From positions 248,001-312,000 of the forward strand of contig NZ_SMLH01000004.1 of assembly GCF_004349315.1 (NCBI RefSeq): a stretch of 64,000 nt of DNA, written 5' to 3'. Under the pieces are notes generated by a model. It did no database searches. It saw only the letters and a list, made by a program, of their open reading frames with translations, and was not told the origin of the DNA. This DNA is from Flavobacterium ranwuense. GTDB lineage: Bacteria; Bacteroidota; Bacteroidia; Flavobacteriales; Flavobacteriaceae. Below are positions 8,741-18,113 of this stretch, one piece after another. Position 1 is the first letter of the stretch, and each line of letters begins with the position of its first letter. Made by a program: the position numbers and the translations under genes.

Positions 8741-9180
8741 AAATTCTACTAGCAACTGATGGTTCAAAATATAGTAAAACAGCAATTAATGAAATTGCCA
8801 ACAGACCATTTCCGCCAAAAACCGAAGTGTGTATTGTTTCTGTTTATGAAAGAATGTCGCTAATAAATACTCTTGAGCCAATGGGAGTTTCACATGAATA
8901 TTATGCTGAAGTTGATCACAACGCTTTTAAAGGCGCAGAGAAAATTACGGAAAATGCAGCGAAAATTTTGCGTGATAAAAATCCGGCTTTAATTGTAAGT
9001 ACAATGGTTATTGGTGGTTCTCCAAAAAGTGCAATACTCAAAGAAGCTGAAACATTCGGTGCTGATTTGATTATCGTTGGTTCTCATGGTCATGGGGTTA
9101 TAGAAGGCTTTCTGCTTGGCTCGGTTTCGCAGGCGGTGGCATTAAATGCAAAATGTTCTGTGGAGATTGTACGTAAATAA
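8737..9180 (+). CDS. Universal stress protein (UspA family)
   Basis: A 147-residue UspA-fold protein. It opens with MKILLATDGSKYSKTA, the first strand and ATP-contact Asp. It ends with the ATP-binding pattern GSHGHGVIEGFLLGSVS, which fits G-2x-G-9x-G-S. The ATG at 8737 is chosen over upstream non-ATG options because it overlaps the preceding stop by 4 bp and matches the family N-terminus. As the last gene of the second copper unit it may serve in a stress response coupled to metal exposure (inference). Confidence 0.88.
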   Translation: MKILLATDGSKYSKTAINEIANRPFPPKTEVCIVSVYERMSLINTLEPMGVSHEYYAEVDHNAFKGAEKITENAAKILRDKNPALIVSTMVIGGSPKSAILKEAETFGADLIIVGSHGHGVIEGFLLGSVSQAVALNAKCSVEIVRK

Positions 9181-9296
9181 AAAAGGCAGTGTCTCACTAA
9201 CTGTGTAAGTCGAAAAGTTATTCTGAAATAGTTCTGATGACAGCACTATTTAATGGATCTGAAAATCTAGAAACTGCAATCAATCTTTTCTATTTA
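9181..9296. mobile_element. Possible IS terminal remnant
   Basis: The segment after the stress-protein gene starts GGCAGTGTCTCACTAACTGT and has no coding potential. From memory this resembles the terminal sequence of IS256-type elements in Bacteroidota, and it lies at the junction between the copper block and the decayed end of the transfer region. No partner end or transposase is present here, so the identification is tentative. Confidence 0.3.
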
Positions 9297-9579
9297 TTAT
9301 TTATTTGACAATTGTTTATCGGTTACAGCCTGCTGTTCCAACTTCTTTTTTTCTCGGGAATAACCTCATAAGAAAAGTAGTCCGGCTATAATTAATACAA
9401 AAGCCAGCCAACGGCCGATTCGTTCCAAAAAACGAATCAATACTGCTTTTTCGTAGCTTGTAAAGCCTTCAACACCATTAGGATTACGTCTGTTGAACTG
9501 CCTTTTACCGATCCAATACCATAAAAAAAAGTCCTATTGACAGCGCTAGAATTCCCATTATCAGTAATGTATAGTCCAT
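9297..9579 (-). pseudogene. Broken small membrane-protein gene at the end of the tra block
   Basis: Reading leftwards from ATG at 9577-9579 gives MDYTLLIMGILALSIGLFF, then a frameshift in an eight-base T run of the coding strand. The next frame continues with WYWIGKRQFNRRNPNGVEG and a second membrane helix, then meets TGA where Trp (TGG) fits (...GLLFL*GYSREKK). Without these two lesions it would be a protein of about 95 residues with two helices. Similar small membrane proteins are often found at the end of tra operons in this group, but the function is unknown. Two independent defects suggest real decay rather than one sequencing error. Confidence 0.7.
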
Positions 9580-9721
9580 AATTTTCTGTTTTAGTATTAG
9601 AAAAAAGAAGGAATTAAAGAAGTAAAATTAAAGATTTAAAACCTAAAAAATAAATCGTAAAAAATTGACCTGCCGTATTTTAGCAGATCAATTTACTTTA
9701 TATGAATCGTCAATGATTTTA

Positions 9722-10180
9722 TCAATCGCTGCTGTTCAACTGAAAACTCAATTGCTTCTCATTACCAAAGTTATCTGAAATCCATACCTCGAAAGATTGT
9801 GTCACACTAGACTGTGAAGTATAATACAGTCTAAACTGCTCAGCTGGTAATGGATACAAATCATTGGGGAGATACGGCAGCTCATTGAAGTATTGCAGTG
9901 TACCTTGACCATCATATTGAAAATAGCGGATATAATATTGAGTCCCGTTATAATTCTCAGCCCTTTGAATTGCAAGTCTTATTTCAATTGTTTGACCATT
10001 AGCAATCTCGTCAGGAACCGGCATTGCCACAATATCAAATGGAAAACCTTTTTGGATTTTCAAATCTTCCTTATCGCATGAAGAAAGGAGGCATGCGCTT
10101 ATCAATATTGTAAAAAATAGACATAGATATTTAATCCATGCTGCGAACCGTTCACTATTGTAATTGATTAATTGTTTCAT
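9722..10180 (-). CDS. traQ: Conjugal transfer protein TraQ (DUF3872)
   Basis: Last intact gene of the right-to-left tra operon. It encodes 152 residues with an N-terminal hydrophobic segment ending in a lipobox-like LLSSC, then a beta-rich domain of the DUF3872 type (PFDIVAMPVPDEIANGQTIE, FEVWISDNFGNEKQLSFQL). Family members are small secreted or lipoprotein components of the CTnDOT-type mating apparatus, with no known catalytic role. It lies 11 bp after traO. The primase-like traP that commonly stands between traO and traQ is missing here. Confidence 0.85.
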   Translation of the reverse strand: MKQLINYNSERFAAWIKYLCLFFTILISACLLSSCDKEDLKIQKGFPFDIVAMPVPDEIANGQTIEIRLAIQRAENYNGTQYYIRYFQYDGQGTLQYFNELPYLPNDLYPLPAEQFRLYYTSQSSVTQSFEVWISDNFGNEKQLSFQLNSSD

Positions 10181-10191
10181 AATTGCTGTTT

Positions 10192-10752
10192 TTAAAAGTT
10201 ATATCGTAAACCAACACTTGCAGACGGTCGAAGCTGTTCTAGTGATGTTCCCCAGAATACTTTTGCCCTTGCCTGAACCAGCAATACAAAATGATCCGAT
10301 AAATAGGTTTCCAAAGACAATTTTCCTCCCGCGCCATAGATAAAGTTCTCTTCATTGAGAATCTTTGCACCATCATATAGTATGTCATTTCCACGATTGA
10401 TGGTTTCATAACCGATAAGCCCGGTGATGGCTGCATTGAGGGAAATATTTTTTCTTGTATCTCCCAACAGATAGAAACTGTAGCCACCTTCCATACTGTA
10501 CGTTTCCTGTGGTATTCTCAGTTCTTTGTATTTTGAATATTGGTGGGTATATTCCAATGCCCATAGTCGGTAATTACCATTTCTGCCATTTACAGTCAGC
10601 CCTATGCTGAGGTAATAATTTCTGCCGGGACTATCATTGGATAAGGTTCCTGTGTTTATTTCCAGTCCTTTTTGTTTGGGCAGCATTCGCTGTGCCTGTA
10701 CAATAGTGATGCTTGTTACTACAAACAGCACTGCAAATAGATATTTTTTCAT
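10192..10752 (-). CDS. traO: Conjugal transfer outer-membrane-type protein TraO
   Basis: 186 residues with a signal peptide (1-20, VQAQ cleavage) and an alternating beta-strand pattern ending ...PSASVGLRYNF, with the aromatic last residue typical of outer-membrane barrels. It matches TraO of Bacteroidota conjugative elements in size, place and sequence style. It lies between traN (25 bp upstream) and traQ. A role in the outer-membrane part of the mating channel is family knowledge and inference. Confidence 0.87.
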   Translation of the reverse strand: MKKYLFAVLFVVTSITIVQAQRMLPKQKGLEINTGTLSNDSPGRNYYLSIGLTVNGRNGNYRLWALEYTHQYSKYKELRIPQETYSMEGGYSFYLLGDTRKNISLNAAITGLIGYETINRGNDILYDGAKILNEENFIYGAGGKLSLETYLSDHFVLLVQARAKVFWGTSLEQLRPSASVGLRYNF

Positions 10753-10777
10753 TTATTGTTTTTTTTTATTGGGGTTA

Positions 10778-11671
10778 CTATATTTTTAGGTGCATATCCT
10801 TTACAACATTCGCCTTTATCAAATCCGAATTTTCCACCTGAAGTGTTTGATGCCTGCCGCCGTTCTTCTCGAAAATCTCAATCAGCAGTACCTTGTCATC
10901 GGCAATGGTAAACTGGTCCAGCAGGAACACATTTTGTTCGACTGCTTTTCCGCCAATCTCATCCAGTGGCTTGTAAGTACGAAGTGGTATCATTGGTCTT
11001 TCCTGTACTACGGTACGTTTGGCTAACTTTTTATCTACCACCTTAAAATTGATAAAATCAATCTGGAAAGGAACATTAGTGCGGTTTACAAGTTCCGTAT
11101 GGAAATAGTATTTCCCGTCATGGATGTAAATGCCTTTGAGGATAAACTGTATGCCGAAACTTTTAGCGCCGATATGCTTTATAATGCGCTTGTCCATTTT
11201 GTAGATGGTTTCCAGTAACAGACCAGCCAATGATGGCGGGTTGTTTCCCAACTCCTCAAAAAGCACATCGTTTCCGCTGGCCTTGTCCACAGTCTTTTGC
11301 ATTGTCTGCAGGTCATAACTTAACGTCTGTGGGCAGGAACTGTAATACACATTGAAACTGTAAAAGCGACCGTCGTTTGTAATCACCGAAAAATTGGTTT
11401 CGGGTTCAAACTCCTTTACCGAGGCTTTTATACGAAGCACATTTTCGGCATCATCAGCTTTTCCGGCAATCAGGAATTTGCTTCCGAGATCCACATAACG
11501 GATAGCAGTTGGGAAAATCAGGTGGGAAGTCTTATCATAAGTTACTTCCATTTGGTACGGTTCTATCCCGCCTAAAGCAAGCGGTGATTTTATAGTATCC
11601 TGCGCAATAGAGGATACAACAGAGCCAATCATTAGGGCAAAAGCCCAAAAGGTTTTAAAATGATTTTTCAT
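10778..11671 (-). CDS. traN: Conjugative transposon protein TraN (DUF4138)
   Basis: 297 residues with a signal peptide (1-23, SIAQ) and a DUF4138/TraN domain, seen in YDKTSHLIFPTAIRYVDLGS, NVLRIKA, FSVITNDGRFYSFNVYY and the C-terminal DKVLLIEIFEKNGGR motif. TraN is a VirB9-like periplasmic or outer-membrane-associated core component of the type IV secretion channel. It follows traM by 33 bp in the same operon. Identification is secure from motifs and gene order. Confidence 0.92.
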   Translation of the reverse strand: MKNHFKTFWAFALMIGSVVSSIAQDTIKSPLALGGIEPYQMEVTYDKTSHLIFPTAIRYVDLGSKFLIAGKADDAENVLRIKASVKEFEPETNFSVITNDGRFYSFNVYYSSCPQTLSYDLQTMQKTVDKASGNDVLFEELGNNPPSLAGLLLETIYKMDKRIIKHIGAKSFGIQFILKGIYIHDGKYYFHTELVNRTNVPFQIDFINFKVVDKKLAKRTVVQERPMIPLRTYKPLDEIGGKAVEQNVFLLDQFTIADDKVLLIEIFEKNGGRHQTLQVENSDLIKANVVKDMHLKI

Positions 11672-11704
11672 TATTTAATTGATTTTTAAGTTTACTATTA
11701 CTTT

Positions 11705-13030
11705 TTATTTTTTAGAGACAAGGAAAACTTGATGCCCTGCCTTTAGGGTGACTTTCGGTGTCCTTACTTTTTTGGAGAAGTACCCCGAGATTCCCTGAAC
11801 CACTCCTTTGCTCATATCTGCGGCTATTTGCTGTCCTGCCGATTGGGTCAGCATGAGGCTTGTTCCGGAAGTCTGGCTCATATTGCCGGCCATTTCGGTA
11901 AGGGCATTCATTTCCGGTGAATACGGCACGTACAGACCTTGCTGGCCATCGAGATCATAAATGGTGATATCCACTGGGATGATATTACCGTCCAGTTCTA
12001 TGGAAGTAACTTTTAACTGTAAACGTCCTCCCTGAATCTTAGTATTAGCAGTTAAGATTGTGCCCTTCGGAATGATACGGTTAGGTGTTTTAGCAGGCTC
12101 CAATAAACGCAACTGTACCATGCTTTCGCCGATAATGGTCTGTGTTTCCTGTACACAGGCTTTGATGCTGTTCTTTGGCTGTATCACTTGCTGCGCCGAA
12201 CCTGCTGTATAAAAACTGCGGTTTCTGGTTTGGCTCCAGTCGGACAAAAAGGTACTGTCACTGGGTTCACGGTACAGTGCTGATACAACACTTTTTCCTG
12301 CCGGGGTGAATGGGGCAAAATATTCCTTCTGCGTAGTCCCAGGAGTAACAGTACTACTGTTGCTGTTTGCACCTTCGCTGGTATTTGTTCCTGAAGGAAG
12401 GTACTTTGCAGCCATCTGATAGGATTTCTCCATCAAAGCCAGTTGGTCATCTGCGGTTATACCGGCAGGCACTTCCTTTTCAGCCAGTTTTTCTTTCAGC
12501 TCGTCCAATTGCCTGCGGAGTTCCTGTGTTTCGCCATTATCGTCCTGATAGAAAGAACTCAATGTACTTTGTGCATTGCGATAGCTGTTTAGTGCCGGGT
12601 TGCCGGATTTTCCAGTGCCACCGCCAGTTCCACTGCCTGGGTCTTCTTCATCAGATGCTGCCTCTGTTGCGTCATCGGATGAACGGTCCTCGTTCCAATA
12701 GTCGGAGAGTGTGGTAAGAGCGTTGCGTTTTTCCTGCTCTTTCTGTTCCAGCATGTCCTGCTCGTAGGCCTTTTGTTTGTCTGCCTGCATTCCCGCATCG
12801 CTCGCCTCTGGAACGGCATCGTTCAGTCCGATGTTTTCGATTTCCTTTTTCTCGGAAGACGGTTTAAATATCAGGTACATACAGCCTAAAAACACGATGC
12901 CCATTAAAACAAATATCAGGGGCTTTTTAAGCCTTTCCTTCTTTCTTTTTTCATCATCGGGTAGATTGGATGTTTTGTTTTGGCCGCCCTCCTCAACAAG
13001 AATGCTGACCTTTTTTTCATTTTCCTTCAT
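11705..13030 (-). CDS. traM: Conjugative transposon protein TraM
   Basis: 441 residues. One membrane span at about 36-56 is followed by a charged coiled-coil and low-complexity region (80-200), then the conserved C-terminal TraM domain (KACVQETQTIIGESMVQLRL, ...IPKGTILTA..., IELDGNIIPVDITIYDLDG). It is the VirB10-like inner-to-outer membrane bridge. The gene overlaps the end of traL by 14 bp, which implies coupled translation. Size and order fit the CTnDOT set. Confidence 0.92.
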   Translation of the reverse strand: MKENEKKVSILVEEGGQNKTSNLPDDEKRKKERLKKPLIFVLMGIVFLGCMYLIFKPSSEKKEIENIGLNDAVPEASDAGMQADKQKAYEQDMLEQKEQEKRNALTTLSDYWNEDRSSDDATEAASDEEDPGSGTGGGTGKSGNPALNSYRNAQSTLSSFYQDDNGETQELRRQLDELKEKLAEKEVPAGITADDQLALMEKSYQMAAKYLPSGTNTSEGANSNSSTVTPGTTQKEYFAPFTPAGKSVVSALYREPSDSTFLSDWSQTRNRSFYTAGSAQQVIQPKNSIKACVQETQTIIGESMVQLRLLEPAKTPNRIIPKGTILTANTKIQGGRLQLKVTSIELDGNIIPVDITIYDLDGQQGLYVPYSPEMNALTEMAGNMSQTSGTSLMLTQSAGQQIAADMSKGVVQGISGYFSKKVRTPKVTLKAGHQVFLVSKK

Positions 13031-13301
13031 AAATCTTATTTTTTAGAATTGTTATCAAAGTGTCCTGCGTTGCAAGACTTTCTTTCTTTTTACCGACAGG
13101 GTTTTCAATATGCTTTATCACCATGTCATTATCGGATCTTGTCGTATCGAGTCCTACTTTAAAAATGACTCCTATGGTAAGCAGCAGATACCCTGTAAAA
13201 AAGCACAGTGTATAGCTGTGTTGTTTCTTTACGGGCAGTGCCTGCCAGCGCTGGTCCAACCTGTCAAACAACTTGTTCAGATTTGTTCTTAAATTTTTCA
13301 T
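13017..13301 (-). CDS. traL: Small membrane transfer protein TraL (DUF3989)
   Basis: 94 residues with a charged N-terminus (NKLFDRLDQRWQALP), one membrane span at about 31-49 and a charged tail. Length, topology and position between traK and traM are those of TraL/DUF3989 proteins. Database names that call this family a nitrogen regulatory protein are misnomers. Its 3' end overlaps traM by 14 bp. Confidence 0.8.
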   Translation of the reverse strand: MKNLRTNLNKLFDRLDQRWQALPVKKQHSYTLCFFTGYLLLTIGVIFKVGLDTTRSDNDMVIKHIENPVGKKKESLATQDTLITILKNKIYEGK

Positions 13302-13312
13302 ACGGCATTTTT

Positions 13313-13936
13313 TTAGCGTTCGATGACCTCAATATCCTTGTTCTCCGTCACTGTGAACTTTTCGATATTGAATCCTTGCGGGTTATTGTCCGAACGAACT
13401 GAGTTTACCAGAAAACAGGACGTAACCAGGTTACGTTTTGTCACGTTGCTGGAACGGATGATGAACTGTTTGGCATAGGTACGTACGGCATAGGGATAGG
13501 TCTCGAAATTGCAGGCCACACTGTCTATTTCGATGCGCTGCTGTACATTGCCCGATATGATGCGATTGTAATACCCTTTTTCCGAAAGGTCACTGTAATA
13601 ATCGAAGGCACTTTTATCGGCGAGATTGAACGCCCGTTTCATATTGCTTTCAATGGCGTTCTTGTCGGGAGCGAGCGTAAAGAACAGTTCGTGAAAACGT
13701 CTTACGTGTTCCCGGGCTTCCACCGGACGGTTAATGGAGGCATCCTGCGCGAGTGCCAGCATCAATGATTTGCCATTGTCCAGGACATAGATTTTTTGCC
13801 GTTGCTGTTCCGCAAAGCGGTAGGAATGCCATACGGCATATCCTGTGACCCCTGTGCAGAGTACAGCAAACACAATGGCGTACAATCTGATCTGCCTAAA
13901 ACTGTTTTCGATATTTCTTAGCGTTTTAAATTCCAT
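13313..13936 (-). CDS. traK: Conjugative transposon protein TraK
   Basis: 207 residues from ATG 13936; a TTG three codons upstream is also in frame but less likely. It starts MEFKTLRNIENSFRQIRLYA, has one membrane helix at about 20-40, then a periplasmic domain with REHVRRFHELFFTLAPD and YAVRTYAKQFIIRSSNVTKR. It matches the VirB8-like TraK of CTnDOT-type systems, an inner-membrane scaffold of the channel. It starts 12 bp after the traJ stop. Confidence 0.92.
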   Translation of the reverse strand: MEFKTLRNIENSFRQIRLYAIVFAVLCTGVTGYAVWHSYRFAEQQRQKIYVLDNGKSLMLALAQDASINRPVEAREHVRRFHELFFTLAPDKNAIESNMKRAFNLADKSAFDYYSDLSEKGYYNRIISGNVQQRIEIDSVACNFETYPYAVRTYAKQFIIRSSNVTKRNLVTSCFLVNSVRSDNNPQGFNIEKFTVTENKDIEVIER

Positions 13937-13948
13937 TTTTCTCAATGA

Positions 13949-14944
13949 TTAATTGTTTACTAGCCTGCCTCCAATATTTCCAACTGCTGAACCGGCTCCG
14001 GCTCCAGCTATATTTCCGGATTTCATTGCCGTCTGGTTGACATTACGGGTAAAGTTACCTGCCCCGCCGGCCTGAATAATCCAGCCAGTCACCGTCGGAA
14101 TGGTAAAGTAGCCCACAATACCTATAATCATAAAGATGATATACACGGTGTTTGAAGTATCCGGGATGAAAGTCGGATCGGCAAGCATTTCAATATCACG
14201 CTCTATAATCAGGGATTGGATTTTAGCAAGCATCGAGCTGAACAGGTCTGCTACCGGGAGCCATAAATACACACTGACATATCGGGTGAGCCACTGTGTG
14301 AGCGTAGATTGAAAGCCGTCCCATACCGATATGGCAAATGCTATCGGTCCGAGTATGGACAGGACAATCAGGAAAAAAGTACGTATGGTATCAATCACCA
14401 ATGCCGCCGCCTGAAAAAGTATTTCCAGCAAATTGCGAAACCATTCCTTTATTGCTTTCTCGATTTTATAGGCTTGTCTGTCCATATACATTCCTGCCAT
14501 TGTTCCAACATCGGCGGGCGACCAGCCCAATTCTTCCAGTCTTTTATCAAACTCTTCGTTCGATACCAAATAGGCCGTTTCAGGGTCGCGAAGCATCGCT
14601 TCCCGATCCAGTTGGTCTTTTTTTGCCTGTAAATCGTTCAGGTCAAGCACCTGATTTTCGAGGATGGAGTGGGTTCCTGTAACCACCGGACTTAGAACAG
14701 CATTGATGGTTCCTAGTACCACGGTCGGAAAAAACATGATGCAGAGGCCTAATGCAAACGGACGCAGCAAAGGGTACATTTCAATCGGCTCTGCCCGGCT
14801 GAGCGCCTGCCATACCTTAATGGCTACATAGAACAAGGCTCCTAAACCAGCAAGACCTTTGGACACTGCCGCCATATCGGCGGACAGTGGCAGCATCTCA
14901 TCATATAGCGAGCGCAGGACTTCGTGAAGATTATTAAATTCCAT
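13949..14944 (-). CDS. traJ: Conjugative transposon protein TraJ
   Basis: 331 residues with several membrane segments (about 25-45, 65-90, 170-215, 265-290) and the TraJ signature ILGPIAFAISVWDGFQSTL followed by WLPVADLFSSMLAKIQ. It corresponds to the VirB6-like polytopic inner-membrane channel component. The C-terminus is Gly/Ala-rich. It lies 3 bp after traI, in the same transcription direction. Confidence 0.92.
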   Translation of the reverse strand: MEFNNLHEVLRSLYDEMLPLSADMAAVSKGLAGLGALFYVAIKVWQALSRAEPIEMYPLLRPFALGLCIMFFPTVVLGTINAVLSPVVTGTHSILENQVLDLNDLQAKKDQLDREAMLRDPETAYLVSNEEFDKRLEELGWSPADVGTMAGMYMDRQAYKIEKAIKEWFRNLLEILFQAAALVIDTIRTFFLIVLSILGPIAFAISVWDGFQSTLTQWLTRYVSVYLWLPVADLFSSMLAKIQSLIIERDIEMLADPTFIPDTSNTVYIIFMIIGIVGYFTIPTVTGWIIQAGGAGNFTRNVNQTAMKSGNIAGAGAGSAVGNIGGRLVNN

Positions 14945-14947
14945 AGC

Positions 14948-15580
14948 TTACCAGTATTTTTGGTTTGAAGGCCCATAGAGTTCCAGCACTCTTTTGGTAT
15001 TGTTCTGCTTCTTTGCCCTTAGAATGCTTATGGAGATATTCTTGTTGGTATAGTAGCGTACCAGGCTGTGGTATTCTTTTACTTCTTTGTACACACGGTC
15101 AATAATATCCATGCGCTCTTTGTCATTCAGGGACAGGCTTGATGAGCTTACAATCTGTTTGAGTTCTTTCAGCAGCTCGGTACTCTCACCCAGCAGTGCT
15201 GAATAGCCATTGGCAATAGCTGCCAATTCGCGAGCAGAAAAGTTGGGATCGTTCATCATCTTGCCAAAGTTCTGTACATACATTTCCGACACATCACCCA
15301 CCAGCAGTACAGTCTGCTGTACTTTGCGCGCATCTTTCACCAGGTTGTTTACCGCCTGCAGCTTGTCGTAATATTCTTTGCCCTGTTTATATACCTTTTC
15401 CACTTCCTTGAAATTTTTAATAACATTGGATACGGTGGATGAAGTCTGTATAATTTCATTGGCACTGTTCAAAATACCTGAAGCCAGGTTGGTGGGGTCT
15501 GTAACTACCCACTGGGCTTTCACAGAAGGTGTAACGGCAAGGATGAGCGCCGTATACATCAGAAACATTAATTTTTTCAT
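14948..15580 (-). CDS. traI: Transfer protein TraI (DUF4141)
   Basis: 210 residues with a signal peptide (1-22, VKAQ) and the start WVVTDPTNLASGILNSANEI of the DUF4141 family, followed by a mainly helical body with coiled-coil tendency. This resembles VirB5-like periplasmic proteins. It lies 28 bp after traG and 3 bp before traJ. The function is a structural or adhesion role in conjugation (family inference). Confidence 0.88.
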   Translation of the reverse strand: MKKLMFLMYTALILAVTPSVKAQWVVTDPTNLASGILNSANEIIQTSSTVSNVIKNFKEVEKVYKQGKEYYDKLQAVNNLVKDARKVQQTVLLVGDVSEMYVQNFGKMMNDPNFSARELAAIANGYSALLGESTELLKELKQIVSSSSLSLNDKERMDIIDRVYKEVKEYHSLVRYYTNKNISISILRAKKQNNTKRVLELYGPSNQKYW

Positions 15581-15608
15581 TGTTCTTCGATTTTTAAATT
15601 AGTAATCA

Positions 15609-18113
15609 TTATTGATTTGTTTTCTCACGTCGTCTGATGGCGATGTGCTTGATGGCGAGTTCTACATTGCCGTCCAATTCCGAGGCAAGTTGCATGACTT
15701 CCATTTTCTCGGTTTCTTCGGTGGTATAGGCGAGATATTCTTCGAGGCTGACTTCTGTGGCATATACCGCAGAGTGCGTGCCACCCAGGCCTATCCATAC
15801 TTCCTTGTAAAGCCGTGAGGGATCATTGTTCATGTTGATGGAAAGTACCTGTGCTTTTTCTTTGTCGGTCAAACCAAGCATTGCCTGTATATCATCAAAT
15901 TTGTTCATGTACTTGCGCTGGTCGAGCAGGATTTTACAATCGGAATTGTTGATGATGCTTTCTTTTACAATGGGTGACTGAATGATGTCATCTACTTCCT
16001 GCGTTACCACAATGGCTTCACCGAAAAATTTCCTGACTGTTTTAAAAAGGTACTTGATGTATTCCGCCATTCCTTCTTTTGCGATGGCTTTCCAGGCTTC
16101 TTCAATCAGGATGAGTTTGCGTATACCTTTCAATCTTCTCATCTTGTTGATAAATACCTCCATAATGATGATGGTCACTATAGGAAAGAGGATTTTATGG
16201 TCTTTGATGGCATCAATTTCAAACACGATAAAGCGTTTGGAAAGCAGGTCTAACTGCTTATCGGAATTGAGCAGGTAATCATACTCGCCACCTTTGTAAT
16301 ACGGTTCCAGTACATTGAGGAAATTGGCAATGTCAAAGTCTTTTTCCCTTACCTGTTTTTCTTCCAGCACCTTGCGGTAATCGCCCTGAACGAATTCATA
16401 AAAACCATTGAAAGAAGGATATAAGTCACTTTGTTTGATACGTTCGATATAACCGCTTACCGCATTGGACAATGCCACCTCTTCTGAACGAGTTGGTGGT
16501 TCATCATCTCGTTTCCATAAGGTGAGTATCAGTGTTTTGACGCTTTCTCTCTTTTCAATGTCGAACACACCATCATCGGTGTAGAAAGGGTTAAAGGCAA
16601 TCGGGTTGTCTTCGGTATAAGTAAAATAGACCCCGTCTTCGCCTTTGGTTTTGCCTTTGATGAGCTCGCACAATCCCTGATAAGAGTTACCGGTATCTAC
16701 TAGCAGGACGTGTGCGCCTTGCTCATAGTATTGCCTTACCATGTGGTTGGTAAAAAAAGATTTACCGCTTCCCGAAGGGCCCAATATAAACTTGTTCCGG
16801 TTGGTGATGATACCACGTTTCATGGGCAGGTCTGAAATGTCCAGATGGATGGGTTTGCCTGTGAGCCTGTCTGCCATCTTGATGCCAAACGGTGATGGTG
16901 AATTGTGATAGTTCGTTTCTTCAGTAAAAAAGCACAAAGCCGGTTCAATGAACGTGTAAAAGCTTTCCTCACTTGGAAAATCACCGGCATTGCCGGGCAT
17001 TCCCGCCCAATACAATGTGGCAACATCTGTAGTGTTGTGGCGGGGCTTGCATTCCATTAATGCGAGTGCGCTCCCGCTGTCATTCTTTAACTGCTTGAGT
17101 TCGCCGGAATCTTCGGACCAGGCCATGATGTTGAAATGTGCCCTGATGGACGATAGCCCAAAAGAATGGGCTTCGTTTAGGTAACGCTCAATCCATTCCT
17201 TGTTGATTTGGTTGGCACGGCTGTAGCGGGCCAATGAGTGCATGTTTCGTGCAGATTTTTCAAACTTTTGCAGGCTCTCATCGCTGTTATCCAAAAATAA
17301 ATATTGGTTGTAGATATGATTGCAGCTGAGCAACAATCCCACTGGTGCAGCAAATGACAGACGGCAGTCGCTACGGTCCGTAGATAGTTTTTCGTAACGG
17401 GTATCTGCCGATACCGTTCCGGGCAAATCGTCTGTATCGGATAAGGTGTGCAGGCACAGCCTTTTGTTGCCGATGCGGACTTCTTCACCTCCGAGTGCGA
17501 TGTCCTGCATTGGTGTTCCGGCTTCTCGTGACAAAGTGAGGTACTGTTCCAGTAATCCCTGTTTTCCTTCCGCACCGATAATATCCTCTTCGCTCAGACG
17601 CTGCAGTTTGATAAATCCGCAGTCGTTGATGATACGCTCAAACTGAGCAACCGCTTCCATAAAGCGATGGATCGCTTCCTTATCCCTGATTTCCTTTGGG
17701 ATAAGCGAGCCTTTGCAGAGCGATGAGAAATTGCTCTGCATGCGCATTCTTTCCTTCGTGGTCTTGGTCAGGAACAGGTAGCAGTAATGATTCAGGAACG
17801 GACGCTCGTTGAAATGACGTTGGTAGGACTTTGCCAAAAAACTCTGGTCGTCTTCTGCCACATCAGGGGCGTAGCTTTCCTTGATGTACCAATCCTGTTT
17901 ATGTACTACCGTAAAATCAGGCAGGGTTTTGATGGCTTTATGCCAAGCGGAATGAATGGCTTCGTATTCGGCAGAGGCAACTGTAAACAGTTCCGGTAAA
18001 TACACCTGAAAGCAGGCGGTAATGTCCGCATCTTTTGACAGGATACAATTGTTCTCTACCGCCAGTAATGGAAACTTGCTTTCCAGTGTTGTGGTTTTTG
18101 CTGCATTTCTCAT
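15609..18113 (-). CDS. traG: TraG, VirB4-type conjugation ATPase
   Basis: 834 residues. It is the main energy-supplying ATPase of the secretion channel, at the inner membrane face. The N-terminal half is the CagE/VirB4 domain. The Walker A GPSGSGKS lies near residues 444-451 and the Walker B-like LILIEEAW near 680. Conserved VirB4 motifs such as RKFFGEAIVVTQEVDDI follow. The start overlaps the traF stop by 4 bp (ATGA). Length is normal and no defect is visible. Confidence 0.94.
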   Translation of the reverse strand: MRNAAKTTTLESKFPLLAVENNCILSKDADITACFQVYLPELFTVASAEYEAIHSAWHKAIKTLPDFTVVHKQDWYIKESYAPDVAEDDQSFLAKSYQRHFNERPFLNHYCYLFLTKTTKERMRMQSNFSSLCKGSLIPKEIRDKEAIHRFMEAVAQFERIINDCGFIKLQRLSEEDIIGAEGKQGLLEQYLTLSREAGTPMQDIALGGEEVRIGNKRLCLHTLSDTDDLPGTVSADTRYEKLSTDRSDCRLSFAAPVGLLLSCNHIYNQYLFLDNSDESLQKFEKSARNMHSLARYSRANQINKEWIERYLNEAHSFGLSSIRAHFNIMAWSEDSGELKQLKNDSGSALALMECKPRHNTTDVATLYWAGMPGNAGDFPSEESFYTFIEPALCFFTEETNYHNSPSPFGIKMADRLTGKPIHLDISDLPMKRGIITNRNKFILGPSGSGKSFFTNHMVRQYYEQGAHVLLVDTGNSYQGLCELIKGKTKGEDGVYFTYTEDNPIAFNPFYTDDGVFDIEKRESVKTLILTLWKRDDEPPTRSEEVALSNAVSGYIERIKQSDLYPSFNGFYEFVQGDYRKVLEEKQVREKDFDIANFLNVLEPYYKGGEYDYLLNSDKQLDLLSKRFIVFEIDAIKDHKILFPIVTIIIMEVFINKMRRLKGIRKLILIEEAWKAIAKEGMAEYIKYLFKTVRKFFGEAIVVTQEVDDIIQSPIVKESIINNSDCKILLDQRKYMNKFDDIQAMLGLTDKEKAQVLSINMNNDPSRLYKEVWIGLGGTHSAVYATEVSLEEYLAYTTEETEKMEVMQLASELDGNVELAIKHIAIRRREKTNQ

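Noticed and set aside
12367..12717. 116-codon + strand frame inside traM
   Set aside because: Composition and overlap with a firmly identified gene show it is a shadow frame.
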